From contig MNCI01002233.1 of NCBI GenBank assembly GCA_015680685.1, positions 62,001 to 126,000 on the forward strand: a stretch of DNA of 64,000 nt. The letters run 5' to 3'. The number at the start of each line of letters is the position of its first letter. Within the stretch, counting starts at the first letter, position 1. The position numbers and the translations under genes were made by a program. Below the pieces are notes generated by a model. It had not been told where the DNA came from. It did not search any database and was given only the letters and a program-made list of their open reading frames with translations. This stretch comes from Gnetum montanum (taxonomy: Eukaryota; Streptophyta; Gnetopsida; Gnetales; Gnetaceae). Shown here one piece after another: positions 35,231 through 46,470 of the stretch.

Positions 35231-37475
35231 AGGGCTTAGGTGGACTATTGGATCAAAAAAAGGCCTTTTTTGTGTTTTATTATCTAAACCACTTGATTGA
35301 TGAATTGATTATAGATGAATTTCCCTAGTGGCATTGCATTATTGTAGTTGGGCTAGATGTTCACCCTACATAGATGGAGTAGGTAGTAGCTATGTTAAGG
35401 ATGGAGGAACATGTGTAGGAATAGGAGAAGGATAAGAATAAAATGTGGTATCCCTTCTTGAATGTGGAGAATGAGTCTGATAATAGTCAAGAGGGTAGTA
35501 GTGAGGTTGGAAAGTAGAAATATAACTAGAAGAGTCACATGGAAACATGGGTTGCTAAACATCATGCCCATATGAATCAGGTTATCTGTAAGAGTATTAC
35601 TACCTTGGCGGTGCCAACACCCATGACTATGGTTGTTTCCATTATTGGTACTACTCATATGGATGCAGAGGAGTTTCACTTGGATAGTACTATTGTTGCT
35701 AATGGAACTGCTTGGGATTGCCTTGAGGATAAGGCAATTTCTGGATGTTTGCCTTTATGCTACTCCTGGATTTAGAGCATACACCCAAGACTTCTATAAG
35801 TGTGACACAATGGGGCAACATCCCTTAGGATGTTCATAATGAAAAATGTCACACCCACCATTATCATCTACTACAAAAAACTTGCCCTTACCTCTTTGAT
35901 TGGCACATTTAGCTTCCTTGCACCTCTTATAATCATGATCACTACTTTATTCTTTAAAATCTTTAGCAACTTTTCAGACAACTTAAAATCTACTATCCAT
36001 AGAGTTCCATAACTGATCAACCTTGGCTGAAATTTTGAAGGTAAATTTTTGAAGCGGCATGGTTTTCTAGTTCACAAGCTCATCAAGTGTTGATTCCTCC
36101 TCACTATCAAAAAATCAAACCTCTCTCTTGCAAATGGAAGGATCGCAGTTATATTCTTCTACACTTTTGTGTTTCCTCAACCCTTCTTCTTCTTTCACTA
36201 CCTGCTTAATCAACCATTGAATCTAATAAACATATGTATAATAAGGAATAATATCAATCCATGGTAGCATCCAAGGGTTCATGTGTCCCTTATTTCCATC
36301 CTTATCTACCTTCTTAAGTTGGATACTTAGGAATACGTCTAGCATTTTTCATTGAATAATTTAGACATTGTACTTCACCATTTGATAGATTCCAGTTCTA
36401 AGGATTGATACCATCTTTCTACTTCTTTAACAAGTGTACTGGGGAGAAACTTAAGCTTTTGCAAATCATTTTCTATATTTTTCAAGGCATAGGCATGATG
36501 GAAAGCTTGGAGATAGTTCTATGGATCCAAGTTATATCCCCTTCGAACCTAGGTATATTTTTCATGTCTAGCCTCTTGATCCAACTATCCTTAATGTGCC
36601 TTGTAGGAATTTTTACTACCTTTGCAATGTTGAGAATGCTTTGGGTAGTAAGAAAAGGCTCACTGAGGCCATGGTTCTAGTGCTTACAATGCCCTTTGCT
36701 ACTCCTTCGTTCATGGTGGTGGATCTCTCTTGAACATCCACACTCCTAGTCTTAACTTGCCTGATGATCCCTTTGGTCAGCTTCATCCTATCGACCACTT
36801 CCATCACAACTACACCCCCTGTAATTTTGTTCAAAGACAAAAGAGGAAGAAGATGAAAATGAAGGTGAAGAGGAAGAAGGACTAGCACCATCTTGGTTCT
36901 TGCTACCCCCTCTGAAGTGATTGTAGCCATGATCACAATCTTATTTCTTTTTTGCATCCCTACCCTGACTATCCTTCTTGGATCCTCCTTTTGTCATTGG
37001 ATCCATTATTGCCAAAACCCAAATTATGGCTCATGGACTATAGGTTCTAGTTTTTAACTCCTTTACTAAAGTCAAAGAGAGGAATTTAACTGAATGGAAA
37101 ATCCCTAGATAAGGGTTCTCCATCATCATTCTGGCACGTTAGCTATGGAGAATCATTAAACCACTCCCCCTTCACAGATTTGTAGTGTTTTTCTAGTTGC
37201 CAATCCCTTAGACATTATGCCTCAATGGGATGATAATCCCTAGCATCACTATCCTACATAATGTACTCAACATAAAGTCCCTAGAGACCAAATTGTATAA
37301 ATGTACTCAACACAATGTTTCCCTCCATGTCTCACCACTGTAACAACTCATCTTGGTGTAGGATGAAGGTGAAATTGGGTACATACTCATCAAGATAAGC
37401 ATATTGGAACATTTGCTAATGTACTTTTTCAGAATTGGGTGGAGAATCACTCCTATGAGAAGAAGACATATTGTA
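35231..37475 (-). pseudogene. B1 gag
   Basis: On the minus strand it opens at about 37,468 with MSSSHRSDSPPNSEKVH, then YLDEYVPNFTFILHQDELLQ. This matches B2 (HLDEFVPNFTYVLHQDE) and B3 (DKFVSNITFLLHQDEQL). The next codons are TGG TGA, and further on a TAA replaces the CAA seen in B3. Both stops are shared with B2. The C-terminal part is rich in P, Y, H and Q, as in B2 and B3. The function in a live element is assembly of the virus-like particle. No CCHC knuckle was found. Confidence 0.7.
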
Positions 37476-37608
37476 TTAGAAAATAAGAAATGCAGTTTGC
37501 TTCTTAAAATTTTTGTAGTTATTTTAATGTATGATATGACTCTAGGATTCGTTCTGATGATCTTGAATAATTTTCACTAAGTCCAAGATAGCACACATAA
37601 CAACTAAA

Positions 37609-37629
37609 AATTCCCTACAAAGGTGCCAA
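37609..37629 (-). other. B1 primer-binding site, decayed tRNA-Asp type
   Basis: Directly after the 5' LTR end the minus strand reads TTGGCACCTTTGTAGGGAA. Aligned with B2 and B3 it fits TTGGCATCATTGCTGGGGAT, which is the complement of the plant tRNA-Asp 3' end (TGGCGCCGTTGCCGGGGA) with its CpGs changed to TpG or CpA. Confidence 0.65.
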
Positions 37630-38490
37630 TGATGAGCGATGAGGTACTCCTACACCCAGCCATATGAATCACAAGTGTTCACATGCAATCTAGTTAAATT
37701 CTGTAGACCTTAAGTTCCTAAGTACACTAGTTCCATGACATGAAATCTAATCATGACAATTGTTATCTTCTCAACGACACTTGTGGGGCTTAATTATATG
37801 GTTAAGTGTAATTGAGGCACATTATTTTTTATTTTTTATTTTATTTGTCTACAATTAAGAACAGGTTGAAACTCAATTTATAATTAATTTAACTAATCTA
37901 ATTGCTAATCAGTAACTAATAATCCTAACATAAGTATCTTATCCCACTTTCCATGCACATCCTAAACATGTATAATACTGCTGAGTTACCAAATATTAAG
38001 TGTTTCTAGGATTACCAAGAGTCATACACATGCTCGAAGTAGTTGTACCTATGTACTTAATTAACTTTAATTTAATAAAACTAGATTACTTAGCTCAATT
38101 ACTTGAGAGCATTAAAGGAAATTGTATAAACATTAAATGCATTAATAAAATATTTAAGCTAGCCAAGGTGTTGCAAGGTTTGATCACAATGCTCCTCTTT
38201 ATTTCTGTACACACTACCGTGGTTAGGTACAACAATGCTCAAATAAAGATCCATATACTCAATGACTCATGTTGCAAGCACTTTGAAAAATATTCTAACT
38301 CTAGAGAAAACAAGCTATAAGAGCTCTGCTATGCTATGAAAAAAACTATATCAAAATCATGTGTCCAAGTTCTATATTTATAGGCTTGCACATACCCCAC
38401 GATATTGGATATTCGAATCACATCTTGGGGCCCAATATCAAGGCTCTAATATCATGTATCTAATATCAAAGCTAAGCAAAAAAATTTTCA
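37630..38490 (-). repeat. B1 5' LTR
   Basis: An 861-bp direct partner of 28,623-29,501. In sense orientation it starts TGAAAATTTT at 38,490 and ends GCTCATCA at 37,630. TATA box GCCTATAAATATAG at about 38,380. The two LTRs differ at many positions and by small indels, which indicates an old insertion. Confidence 0.88.
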
Positions 38491-38950
38491 TTAAGATTAT
38501 TCCCATACATAGTAATAATGTCATACTAGATAATCTTTGGAATAATGATAACAAGGCTACATTTAATACGGATAATAATATTTCATTAGTTCCTAGGAAA
38601 AATAGAATACATTAATTGATCCATACAATATAGTAACAATATAGAGAAAATTCTTCTATCAATGCTTCTTAAATTTTCTTAGTTACAATATTATTTCAAA
38701 GCATATGAAGAAAATGAAAATGAATTTATCAATATGTCTACATTTACTACTTGTGAAGAGAAGTCTCAAAATAAACTTCTACTAACTATGAAATCTTTGG
38801 TAGAAGAATTTGTTGATGTCTTCGAAGGTAAATTTAAAGGGCTTCCACCAATGAGATTAGTTCAACATCACATTAACTTCATGTCTAAAGCTACTATTCA
38901 AAATGAAAGAGTGTATAGGATGATACTATTGACATTAGTGTGACATGTAG
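38491..38950 (+). pseudogene. Family C protease C-terminus and RT start
   Basis: IIPIHSNNVILDNLWNNDN (38,497-38,553) is the second half of the protease domain interrupted at 28,622 (compare VVPM-ACH-LLGRPW-D in the lineage). At 38,790-38,930 the plus strand reads VEEFVDVFEGKFKGLPPMRL, then VQHHINFM and VYRM. This is the N-terminal RT block (DVF-LPP-R-QH-ID) of plant gypsy elements. No RT beyond about 38,945 is visible, so the element is also truncated on this side. Confidence 0.7.
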
Positions 38951-39990
38951 GAATACTTCATCATAAATATTAAGAAGACATTAGAAATCAAAAGTTAAAT
39001 CATGAATTAATTTAAGAAGAAAAAATAGGAGAAATAATCTTTATTTTCATATTTGTTGACATGATGAATGAAAAAAATAAATAAATACCTTATTTCAATA
39101 AGTAGTTTCTTTTCTAAAGGTTCCAATTTATCATATAATCATGGTTCATGTTCCCTATTATGATAGCACTAATTTTCTATAAATAAGAGGGTTTATCTTT
39201 AATGTGACAATTTGGTTATCCTAAAATAAAGGTGTTTGTATGAATTTTAACTTCCAATTTCTTGCATCTCATAACTTCTCTCTCAACTTTTCATATTTCA
39301 TCAATTTCTCATAGCTCCTTCTACATATATCATTATAATTTAATGCCTAAAACTATTCCATGTCTACATAAACATCAATCCTCCTTGAAATTATTATAAT
39401 ACTATATTTCATTTGTATTTATGATAATTCATTAAAAATCACAAGATTTCATCATTAATACAAAAGTTAGAAAGTCATTATCAAATTCGATTGAATCTAT
39501 CAAAAATTAAGTCTAAAATATATCTTTTGTTCCACGTTGTCTTGATTCTAATTATCATTTACATAATACTACATTTAATACCTTCTTTTTTGGTTCATTG
39601 TTGTTTCTACTTACTATCTTACTAAACTCAAATTGTTCCTCTCTTTTTCTATATCGCCAACTTTGTAATTGATTGATGTTTGCTTATATTTTATGGAAAG
39701 GTTGTAATGGTTTTTAGTATGTAAGTCATATCTTTTTGTTACAACTCGTTTACAAGTACTTATGGACAAATATAAATTAAAAGTATTCTATATATAAGGA
39801 AAATATATATTATATATACTATAGATTAAGAATTGCTATACTTTTGCCCATTTCTAATAACAAAAAATTTGAATTTGAATTTTGTAGAAAGGAAACATGA
39901 CTAAAAACAAGTGATTGGGCCATCAAATTCATGCACTAGTCCTAAGATTTAACAAACCAAACAAACCTAAATTGTTGCCAATCAAAGTCA
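38951..39990. other. AT-rich flank, nothing recognised
   Basis: No coding motif on either strand. A TATA-like CTATAAATAAGAGGG at about 39,177 could belong to an LTR of Family C, but no matching second copy is in the window. Confidence 0.3.
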
Positions 39991-40029
39991 CAAGGCTGGA
40001 ATTTAGCAACCATAAGCAAGTCATACATT

Positions 40030-41612
40030 CCTGAAACATCCCAAAAAATTCGAAGTCATTCTCACTTCACTAGGCCTTGCAATCTGCGTAGCACCATTAT
40101 AGTTCTTCGAGAGGAGAACGCTATGAATTCAAGCTGGCTAGTTCGGCAAATTTTCTACTTTGGACATGAACAAGCTCTATAGGTCACCCTGCCTGTCCAC
40201 CCAAGTAGCTTGCCCAACTAATAGCCTACTCAGAAACGGTGCACAGAGTTGGCAGCAGCATTCTGGATGCACAAAATAGTTCGGCAAGTTTTCTAAGTCG
40301 CAAAGTCTACTACGCTATACTATGCCCCGCTATGTAGCATAGCAAGCTTCAGAAAAAACTTGCAAGATGAAGTGCCATGTTACGCTATGCTACGTAACGT
40401 AGCGTAGCATAGCAACAGCTATACCACCAGTTCCCTCGCTCAACCTTAAGTCCTTCAACAATGTCCCTTTCCATCAGGAAGCGGTGGATCATGTCTACTA
40501 TGGTATGTTGAGCTACAAGGTGTAGCGAGGTGTAGCAATCCTATAGAAAAGATAGAAGGTAGCTCAAAGGGTGGAATCAGCAAGTTTGCAAGTCTCGCGG
40601 AAGCAAAGTTTGCAAATCGACAAAGTTTTCGCAACTAAGGCTAGTCGCTACGCTTTGTAGCATAGCATAGTGTAGCAAGCATGCAACACACATGTAGCGG
40701 AATGCACGACAAAGTGCTACACTACGCCAAGCATGCTACATTATAAAGCACAGTAGGGCATGTAGGTGGTTGTGCAACATCAATGCACTTCATCTAATTG
40801 GATTGTTGGCACACATCCCTAGACACTGACGATGGAATTATGGTGTGGCAGGCTCATAGTTACTGCATAACAGGATCACATTACAATGGTTTTGCAGGTC
40901 CAATGGTCATACATGGCACGTTTGGCGCCAGCAAGTCAATGTGGACCCAGGGCACATGGCATCCAAAATACTCCTTTCGCATGCCATTTAGCCCTATAAA
41001 TACCCTGATGAGCAGTGCTTAAAGGGTTGGACTATCTCTAGAGGTTCAAAAAAATTAAGCATCATAACATCGAGCACTGAGCATTGTAACCTTTCTGTTT
41101 GACACTACAAATAGTTAGCATCTTTAGCTGGCATTTTTTTCTATCTCCCTTTCTACCACCTTGGTAGAATCCTCGCATTGTCAACACTTAAGTCCACACC
41201 CAAGTGCACAACCTATTTCTCTCTACACATCTTGGTTACTCTTGGGATCTCTGCACTCCACCACGCTGTGCAACCGACTGTATCCACCCTGATAGAGCAA
41301 ACTTGTAGCTTTGGAGTGGTGCATTTTTCTAACTACATTTTACTTTGTTTTTTGTTTATTATTGTGTTTCACACTATTTTTCTACTTTATTTACTTTCAA
41401 GAATTACTTTGCATTTTCGTTCCCGTTTCAAAAATATATGTTGCAAAAGGCTATATAGACGTTGATTAAGTCCTTGTTTGATTGACCAAACTGTTTAGGG
41501 CACCCTGTATCTGCACACACCCAGCACGGCCCTCCCGTGGGTATGGGGTTGAAACTGTCATGCCCGCTAACCCCTCAATTTTTTCCAGCGATCAACGTTT
41601 TCGGTTGCTATA
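40030..41612 (+). repeat. A3 5' LTR
   Basis: From 40,580 to 41,612 it matches 46,471-47,490 closely (cagcaagtttgcaagtctc onward). The upstream part (about 40,030-40,580) has no counterpart before the 3' copy, but gaaacatcccaaaaaattcg at about 40,033 resembles the A1 LTR text after its stem-loop. Hence the 5' LTR probably starts near 40.0 kb and the 3' copy is truncated. TATA box CCTATAAATACC near 40,995; end GGTTGCTATA. The true start is uncertain. Confidence 0.75.
40378..40417. other. Near-palindrome of TACGCTATG words in A3 LTR
   Basis: TGTTACGCTATGCTACG pairs with CGTAGCATAGCAACA (15 bp, one 2-nt bulge) around a short loop. The same words are scattered in the A1 LTR and in both A3 LTRs (8,730-9,050; 40,290-40,760; 46,190-46,640). 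Confidence 0.7.
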
Positions 41613-41640
41613 GTTTTCTGACGCTAGAAGGAGGGCCTTT
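41613..41640 (+). other. A3 leader / primer-binding region (degenerate)
   Basis: GTTTTCTGACGCTAGAAGGA directly follows the LTR. TGACGCTAGAAGGAGGG could be a worn primer site. The same block follows the LTR at 21,280. The donor tRNA is not identified. Confidence 0.45.
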
Positions 41641-42275
41641 TGGTGCCTTTTCCACATGTCATAGTAGTTCTATGAGTCTTCTGCACCTTGATACGCATAA
41701 GCGTAAACATGACACCCTTTTGTAGTTGTTCGTGCTTTGTGCGGTGCAGATCGATCGCCTCGACGGTTCCTCAGGAGCCCTACAGAACACAAGGCCTCCA
41801 ATTGCCAGCTAACTAGCTTGTCTTATGGTCTTCTTGCATGCGTTCTATATCCCATCGTGTGTGGTACAAAGCGGTCACCTCAACAGTCCCTCTGGGATCC
41901 TGCGAGACATAAAGCCTTTGATCGCTAGTTAGCCTGCTCGTCCTATGATAGTCTTGCATGCGTTTTGTACCCCATCTTGCGTGGTACAAGTTGATTACTT
42001 CAATGGTTCCTCTAGAACCCTACGAGACATAAATCCTTCTTGATTTCTAGTTAACTAAACTTTTCTTATGGTAGTCTTTCACGTGCTTTGTACCTCATCA
42101 TGCATTGGCATAAACATGACATTCTTTCATAGTTGTTTACACTTTGTGTGGTACAGATCGGTCGCCTTGACGATTCCTCTAGAATCCGGCAAGACGTAAA
42201 GCCTTCTTTTTGTTGCTTTTTAGTCTCTTTGTTCTTTTTTCACTTTTTGCACTTTTTTGCATAACTACTTGCTTA
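41641..42275 (+). repeat. A3 5' leader with ~150-bp repeats
   Basis: Four degenerate units of 100-200 bp share a phrase like gtggtgcagatcgatcgcct...ggttcctc...gagacataaagcct...tagt, then cttatggtcttcttgcatgcg. They start near 41,710, 41,850, 41,975 and 42,145. No reading frame continues across them. They lie between the primer region and gag. Confidence 0.6.
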
Positions 42276-42280
42276 ACAAT

Positions 42281-44205
42281 GGTTTTTTCAACTACTGCTA
42301 CCAATTCCTTCAACGTGGAAGTTCCCTTTAATGTCGAAGTCCCCATCATGGTTCAAGGCAGTATTGGTGCTAAGTAACCACTAAACCTGATACTGGAAAC
42401 ACGCTGATCTCTTAGAGTCCAAAACCGAGGACCTGAGAGATTGACCTAGCAACATGAGCATTACAGCTTCCTCTATGCAAAGATGTAGGCAAATATGCCC
42501 TTGGATTTACATGAACTCGAAGAAAAATGTAGCTTCGAGTTTGCTTACTGCAACAGGAAGAAATTTGTCCCTACTCCCGGCATTTTGTTACCTTTAAGAT
42601 AAGCATACCAAAGGCTTCTAGACCAACTAATCTAGTTGGCTAGGCTTAGGGAGCAATAGGACACATCATCCAACCAAGATGACACTTTCCAGGATGGACA
42701 GGAAGAACTTGATTCCCAGTCAGACGAGGGAGGTCCAATTGACCCTGCTCCTGTCCCTCCTACTCAGTCCTTCTGGGCCAAGCCGTTGTCTCTTACCGCT
42801 CCCTTTGTAATTACATCCATGCTTTTGCAACCTGAAATTATAGCTGCTATGGGTAGCCACGCCAATCCTTCGGTGCTTCCATGCCTACTTTCGCCTATCT
42901 TAGCTATTCCGTTTGAAGCTACTATTCCTTTGTAGGTTGTTCAGCAGTCTATCCTTGTGGCACATAATACGCCAACCATGGCTACCCTGCCACATGTGCA
43001 TACCATACCAACTTCACAAACATACACAACTTTTGTCTCTATTCCTACATTCACATCTATGCCACCCACTATGGTGGGCCCCATTTGCTTCTTCACCTAG
43101 TTCACAACCATCATAGATGTTTCACTATGTGTGCTCTCAAATACAGCAAGCCTAACAAATGGTGCAACCCAGGATGAGGCCATGGTCTATGCTACCGGTG
43201 ACATAAGCAATCTATCTAGTGACCCAACCTATGGTCATCACCTTAACACCACCACCTGCCGAGTGGTGGACAACACAGGCTACATCACTAGTGGGGGTTG
43301 TCCTGGGGGTACCATCGATGGGTCATACCACCGCCCCCACCATGCCATAGGTGGGAGCTACCTCTGCAGCCCCCAACTTTCTACAACGTCGTCGAGTCTA
43401 GACCAAGCATTTTAGCTCATCTAGACCCTCATTGAGGAAATAAAACGTCTCAAAGCTATTGGGTCTGACATGGTACAAGTCATGAACTTTTACCAGGATG
43501 ATCCCTTTAGCCCTGTAATCCCTACTTTGACATTACCCCCAAGGATGTCTCTCCTGCACTTCATGAAGTATGATGGGGAGGGAGATCCCAACACGCATCT
43601 TGTTATCTTTAGGTCTGAATCTTTGCTATTGCAACACTGGCCGCACACGATCATTCATGTCTTCGCCATGTCCCTAGCCAGGAAAGCCCTAGATTAGTAC
43701 CGCGCATTGCCGCATTCATCCATTTCAACTTTGGAAGAACTCTTGACCCAATTCATGGCACGCTTCAAGTACAAATTGAAGCCAAAAACCACGCTGGATC
43801 AGTTGATGAGCGTGAAGCAAGACCTACTAGAACCAGTCCAAAAGTTCATTCAACATTAGAGTGCAACCCTTAACGAAATCTGGGAGCCCATCGTGGAGGC
43901 CCACTTGCTGGCCATCTCTATGGGTGTAGTGAACGACTTCATCAAGTCCAAACTGTACTACCTCACTTCTTGCTCTCTTAGTTAGGCTTTCACTTAGAAT
44001 AAGAGCATACAAGATTTGGCCAAGGCAAGCAAAGACCCAGCCTACATCACTTACAAAAACACCTTTGTAAAAAAGGACAAGGGTAAGGCCCCAACAACCA
44101 CAGTGGCCATTGTGGCAACCGAGGCCAAGCCCAAACCTAGCAATAGTGGTAGCAAGAATAACAAGAAACTGGCCATACCTACGACTAACCCTGCACCCAA
44201 ATAGG
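42281..44205 (+). pseudogene. A3 gag (N-terminal and capsid part)
   Basis: A possible start is ATG at 42,280-42,282 (MVFSTTATNSFNVEVPFNVE). A proline/threonine-rich region to 43,430 follows, then the Retrotrans_gag-type capsid: MSLLHFMKYDGEGDPNTHLV (about 43,545), FRSESLLL, FAMSLARKALD*YRALP (a stop where Trp is conserved, 43,696) and SISTLEELLTQFMARFKYKL. This matches the Tat-group pattern YDG-GDP--H---F followed by ALDWY--LP. A lysine-rich linker ends at 44,204. About ten stops lie in the path, many of them TAG. Minus-strand frames here are shadows of this gene. Confidence 0.78.
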
Positions 44206-45200
44206 GCCATGTGCCGCAACCTACTACACCTACACTCGAGACATCTACATAACCCAAACCCAACTTTGAGCACAAAGACCACTCAAAGTACACCCCACTA
44301 CCTCTAAAGCCTTCAAAGCTTCTGAAGCAATTGTTGGCATTGGGATACATCCAACACAAGAAAATGTCAGAAGAGGCAAACACAAAACATCAACGCTACT
44401 ACAAGATCCTTAGGAACCCCTCTTTGGCCCTGCCTAATGAGGCTCGAGTTCCTAGGGGTTTGAGGCTAGACAGGTTTTATGACTACCACCAATAGTGTGG
44501 TCACAACACAAATTATTGTCTAGCGTTGCAGGATGACATCCAAAGATTAATCGACTAGGGAAAACTGGTGCTAGATGAAAGCAACCCTGTACACCTTGAA
44601 AACCAATCTATGTATTTCTACATGGATCCCCTCAATGCCAACAATGTGGGTTACGTAATCAGTTCCATCATCATTGATAGTGATTGCCGACCACCTCGGT
44701 AGCCATTTGTGGTATGTGTGCCTCAACATAGTGCACCAGCACCACTAGCAGTTGGTCCAAGCTCGAAGTAGTTGATTGTCCTGAAAGTCCCACGATGAGC
44801 ATCCACCTTTGCACCACCTATTAGCAGAGCCACCTGATCCCATCAGTTAATACATTTAGCTCCATTCGTCATCAGGGGGCCGATGCCTTCAATAGCCCCT
44901 ATCTCGCGCAACAGAGCTGAACAACCTCCTCACCCCACAAGGCAAGAAGCCCACTTGGTGGGCGAGACGTCGAAGGAAAGTACCATCAAGGGTATTCCCA
45001 AGCCTACGTCTTTGCCTCTTGCATCTGCACCTTCGCCCCCAAAGATGACAGTTGACATGACTATGCAACCTACATCACTCTACTGACAAGGATCTGAACC
45101 TAAATCCGAAGTCACCTCTCCTCGGGAGATTCATCTTCTGGGATGAATCAAAGAGTAGGAAAGTGTCAAACAAGGGGTTGGCCAAGACATTCTGGATGCC
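44206..45200 (+). pseudogene. A3 gag C-terminus with zinc knuckle
   Basis: The frame continues after the TAG at 44,202. ALGYIQHKKMSEEANTKHQR leads to FYDYHQ*CGHNTNYCLALQD (about 44,480), corresponding to the C-x2-H-x4-GH-x4-C knuckle of Tat gag with the first Cys now Tyr. DIQRLID*GKL follows. Proline-rich sequence then runs to the protease. Stops fall in place of conserved R or Q codons. Confidence 0.72.
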
Positions 45201-45960
45201 CTCACCTAGGTCAAGCAAGCTCTAAAGCAAAAAAAAACTACACTGAGCTTGAACGACCTAATCATGACATCCATACCCCACAACGAGGCTCTAATCCGCA
45301 TGTTAACGGCAGTTCCGGTTGACGAGAACATGCCAGCGAAAGAGGAAGCGATCCATTCGATCATGCTTCCCTTTGCAACCATGGACTCCATGACACCTCA
45401 ATTGAATTTCAGTGATGACACCATTAGGGAAGATCTTGAAGGAGGTCAGGTAACTACGACACCTCTCTTCATCACAATTTGGGTTGGCCAACACCGGATT
45501 TGAAGGGTACACGTTGATGATGGGGCTACCACAAAAGTCACTCCCTTCCCTATTGTGGAAAAGTTGGGATTAGTCGACCAGATCAAACCCACAACACATT
45601 GTGTCTGAGGTCCTTCAACGGGGCACGCGTCCTCATGAAAGGCACAGTTCACGTAGACTTCATAGCAGGGGACTAGTTCCCCACAGATGCAACATTTATC
45701 GTGGTCAAGAAAATGCCTGGGTTTAACCTGATCTTGGAAAGATCATGGTTAGCACAACTTAGGACTGTCTCCTTGCCTATACACCAAGAAATCCACTTAC
45801 CATATGTAGGCAGGGAGGTGGTGATCTGTGGTGATGAAGTAGCAACGCAAGCGATCAACAACGTAAACATGGAGCAGGGCTCAAAGGTCACAACCTCTAA
45901 GAATGAAGCACTTGATCATGCATACATTAACCATCCAATAGGAGGGTAAGCCTAGCAAAT
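45201..45960 (+). pseudogene. A3 aspartic protease
   Basis: The segment LNDLIMTSIPHNEALIRML (45,249 onward) precedes the retropepsin domain. The active site is VHVDDGATTKVTPF (about 45,510), and the second conserved block is FNLILERSWLAQLRTVSL (about 45,723; usually ILGRPWL), followed by IHQEIHLPY. The D-x-G triad survives as DDG. It is homologous to A4 at 22,950-23,580. A live copy would cleave gag. The frame continues to 45,949 and then, instead of RT, the sequence goes into the repeat array. Confidence 0.75.
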
Positions 45961-46084
45961 CGACCTCCAACTCGAAAACGCATGGGTTGAGTTTCCCTTC
46001 CAAGTGGAGGACAATGATGTGAACAAAGGCCCTGGCGAAACACCTTGGCCTTACGTTTTGATCTACCCATGACGGGTTAAGAGG

Positions 46085-46445
46085 CAGCTATGCATAGCAT
46101 AGCAACCCTACTGCTTCCTGCCCAATTTCCATCCCTTGTACATTCACCGCTTCTCTGCTTTGTTAACATGTCTTCCTTTTGGAATGCTACGCTATGGCCC
46201 AAAATGACCTAAAACTAGCATCGTTGCTTTCTATTTTGTTAACATGCCATCCTTCTGGCATGCTACACTATGGCCCAAAATGGCCTAAAACTAGCATCAT
46301 CACTTTTGGAAATGGCCTGAAATGGCCTAAAACTAGCATTTTTGCTTTTCTCTTTGTTAACATATAATCCTTCTAGCATGTTACGCAATGGCCCGAAACG
46401 GCCTAAAACTAGCAATGGCCCGAAATGGCCTAAAACTAGCATATG
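46085..46445 (+). repeat. A3 CTAAAACTAGC-type array, 5 units
   Basis: Units at about 46,190, 46,263, 46,310, 46,382 and 46,413 carry AATGGCCTAAAACTAGCAT or a near variant. Longer units also contain tacgctatggccc and a gttaacatg...ccttct phrase of about 70 bp. The array runs directly into the interior of the 3' LTR. Confidence 0.83.
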
Positions 46446-46470
46446 AAAGCATGAAAACTTTACACGATAC

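Noticed and set aside
28615-38495. Target-site duplication for B1
   Set aside because: ACATT on the left and TTAAG on the right do not match; shared CATT is partly LTR-terminal. Not claimed.
43827-44383. Long minus-strand open frames (110 and 151 codons)
   Set aside because: They are antisense to the A3 gag, which carries family motifs on the plus strand.
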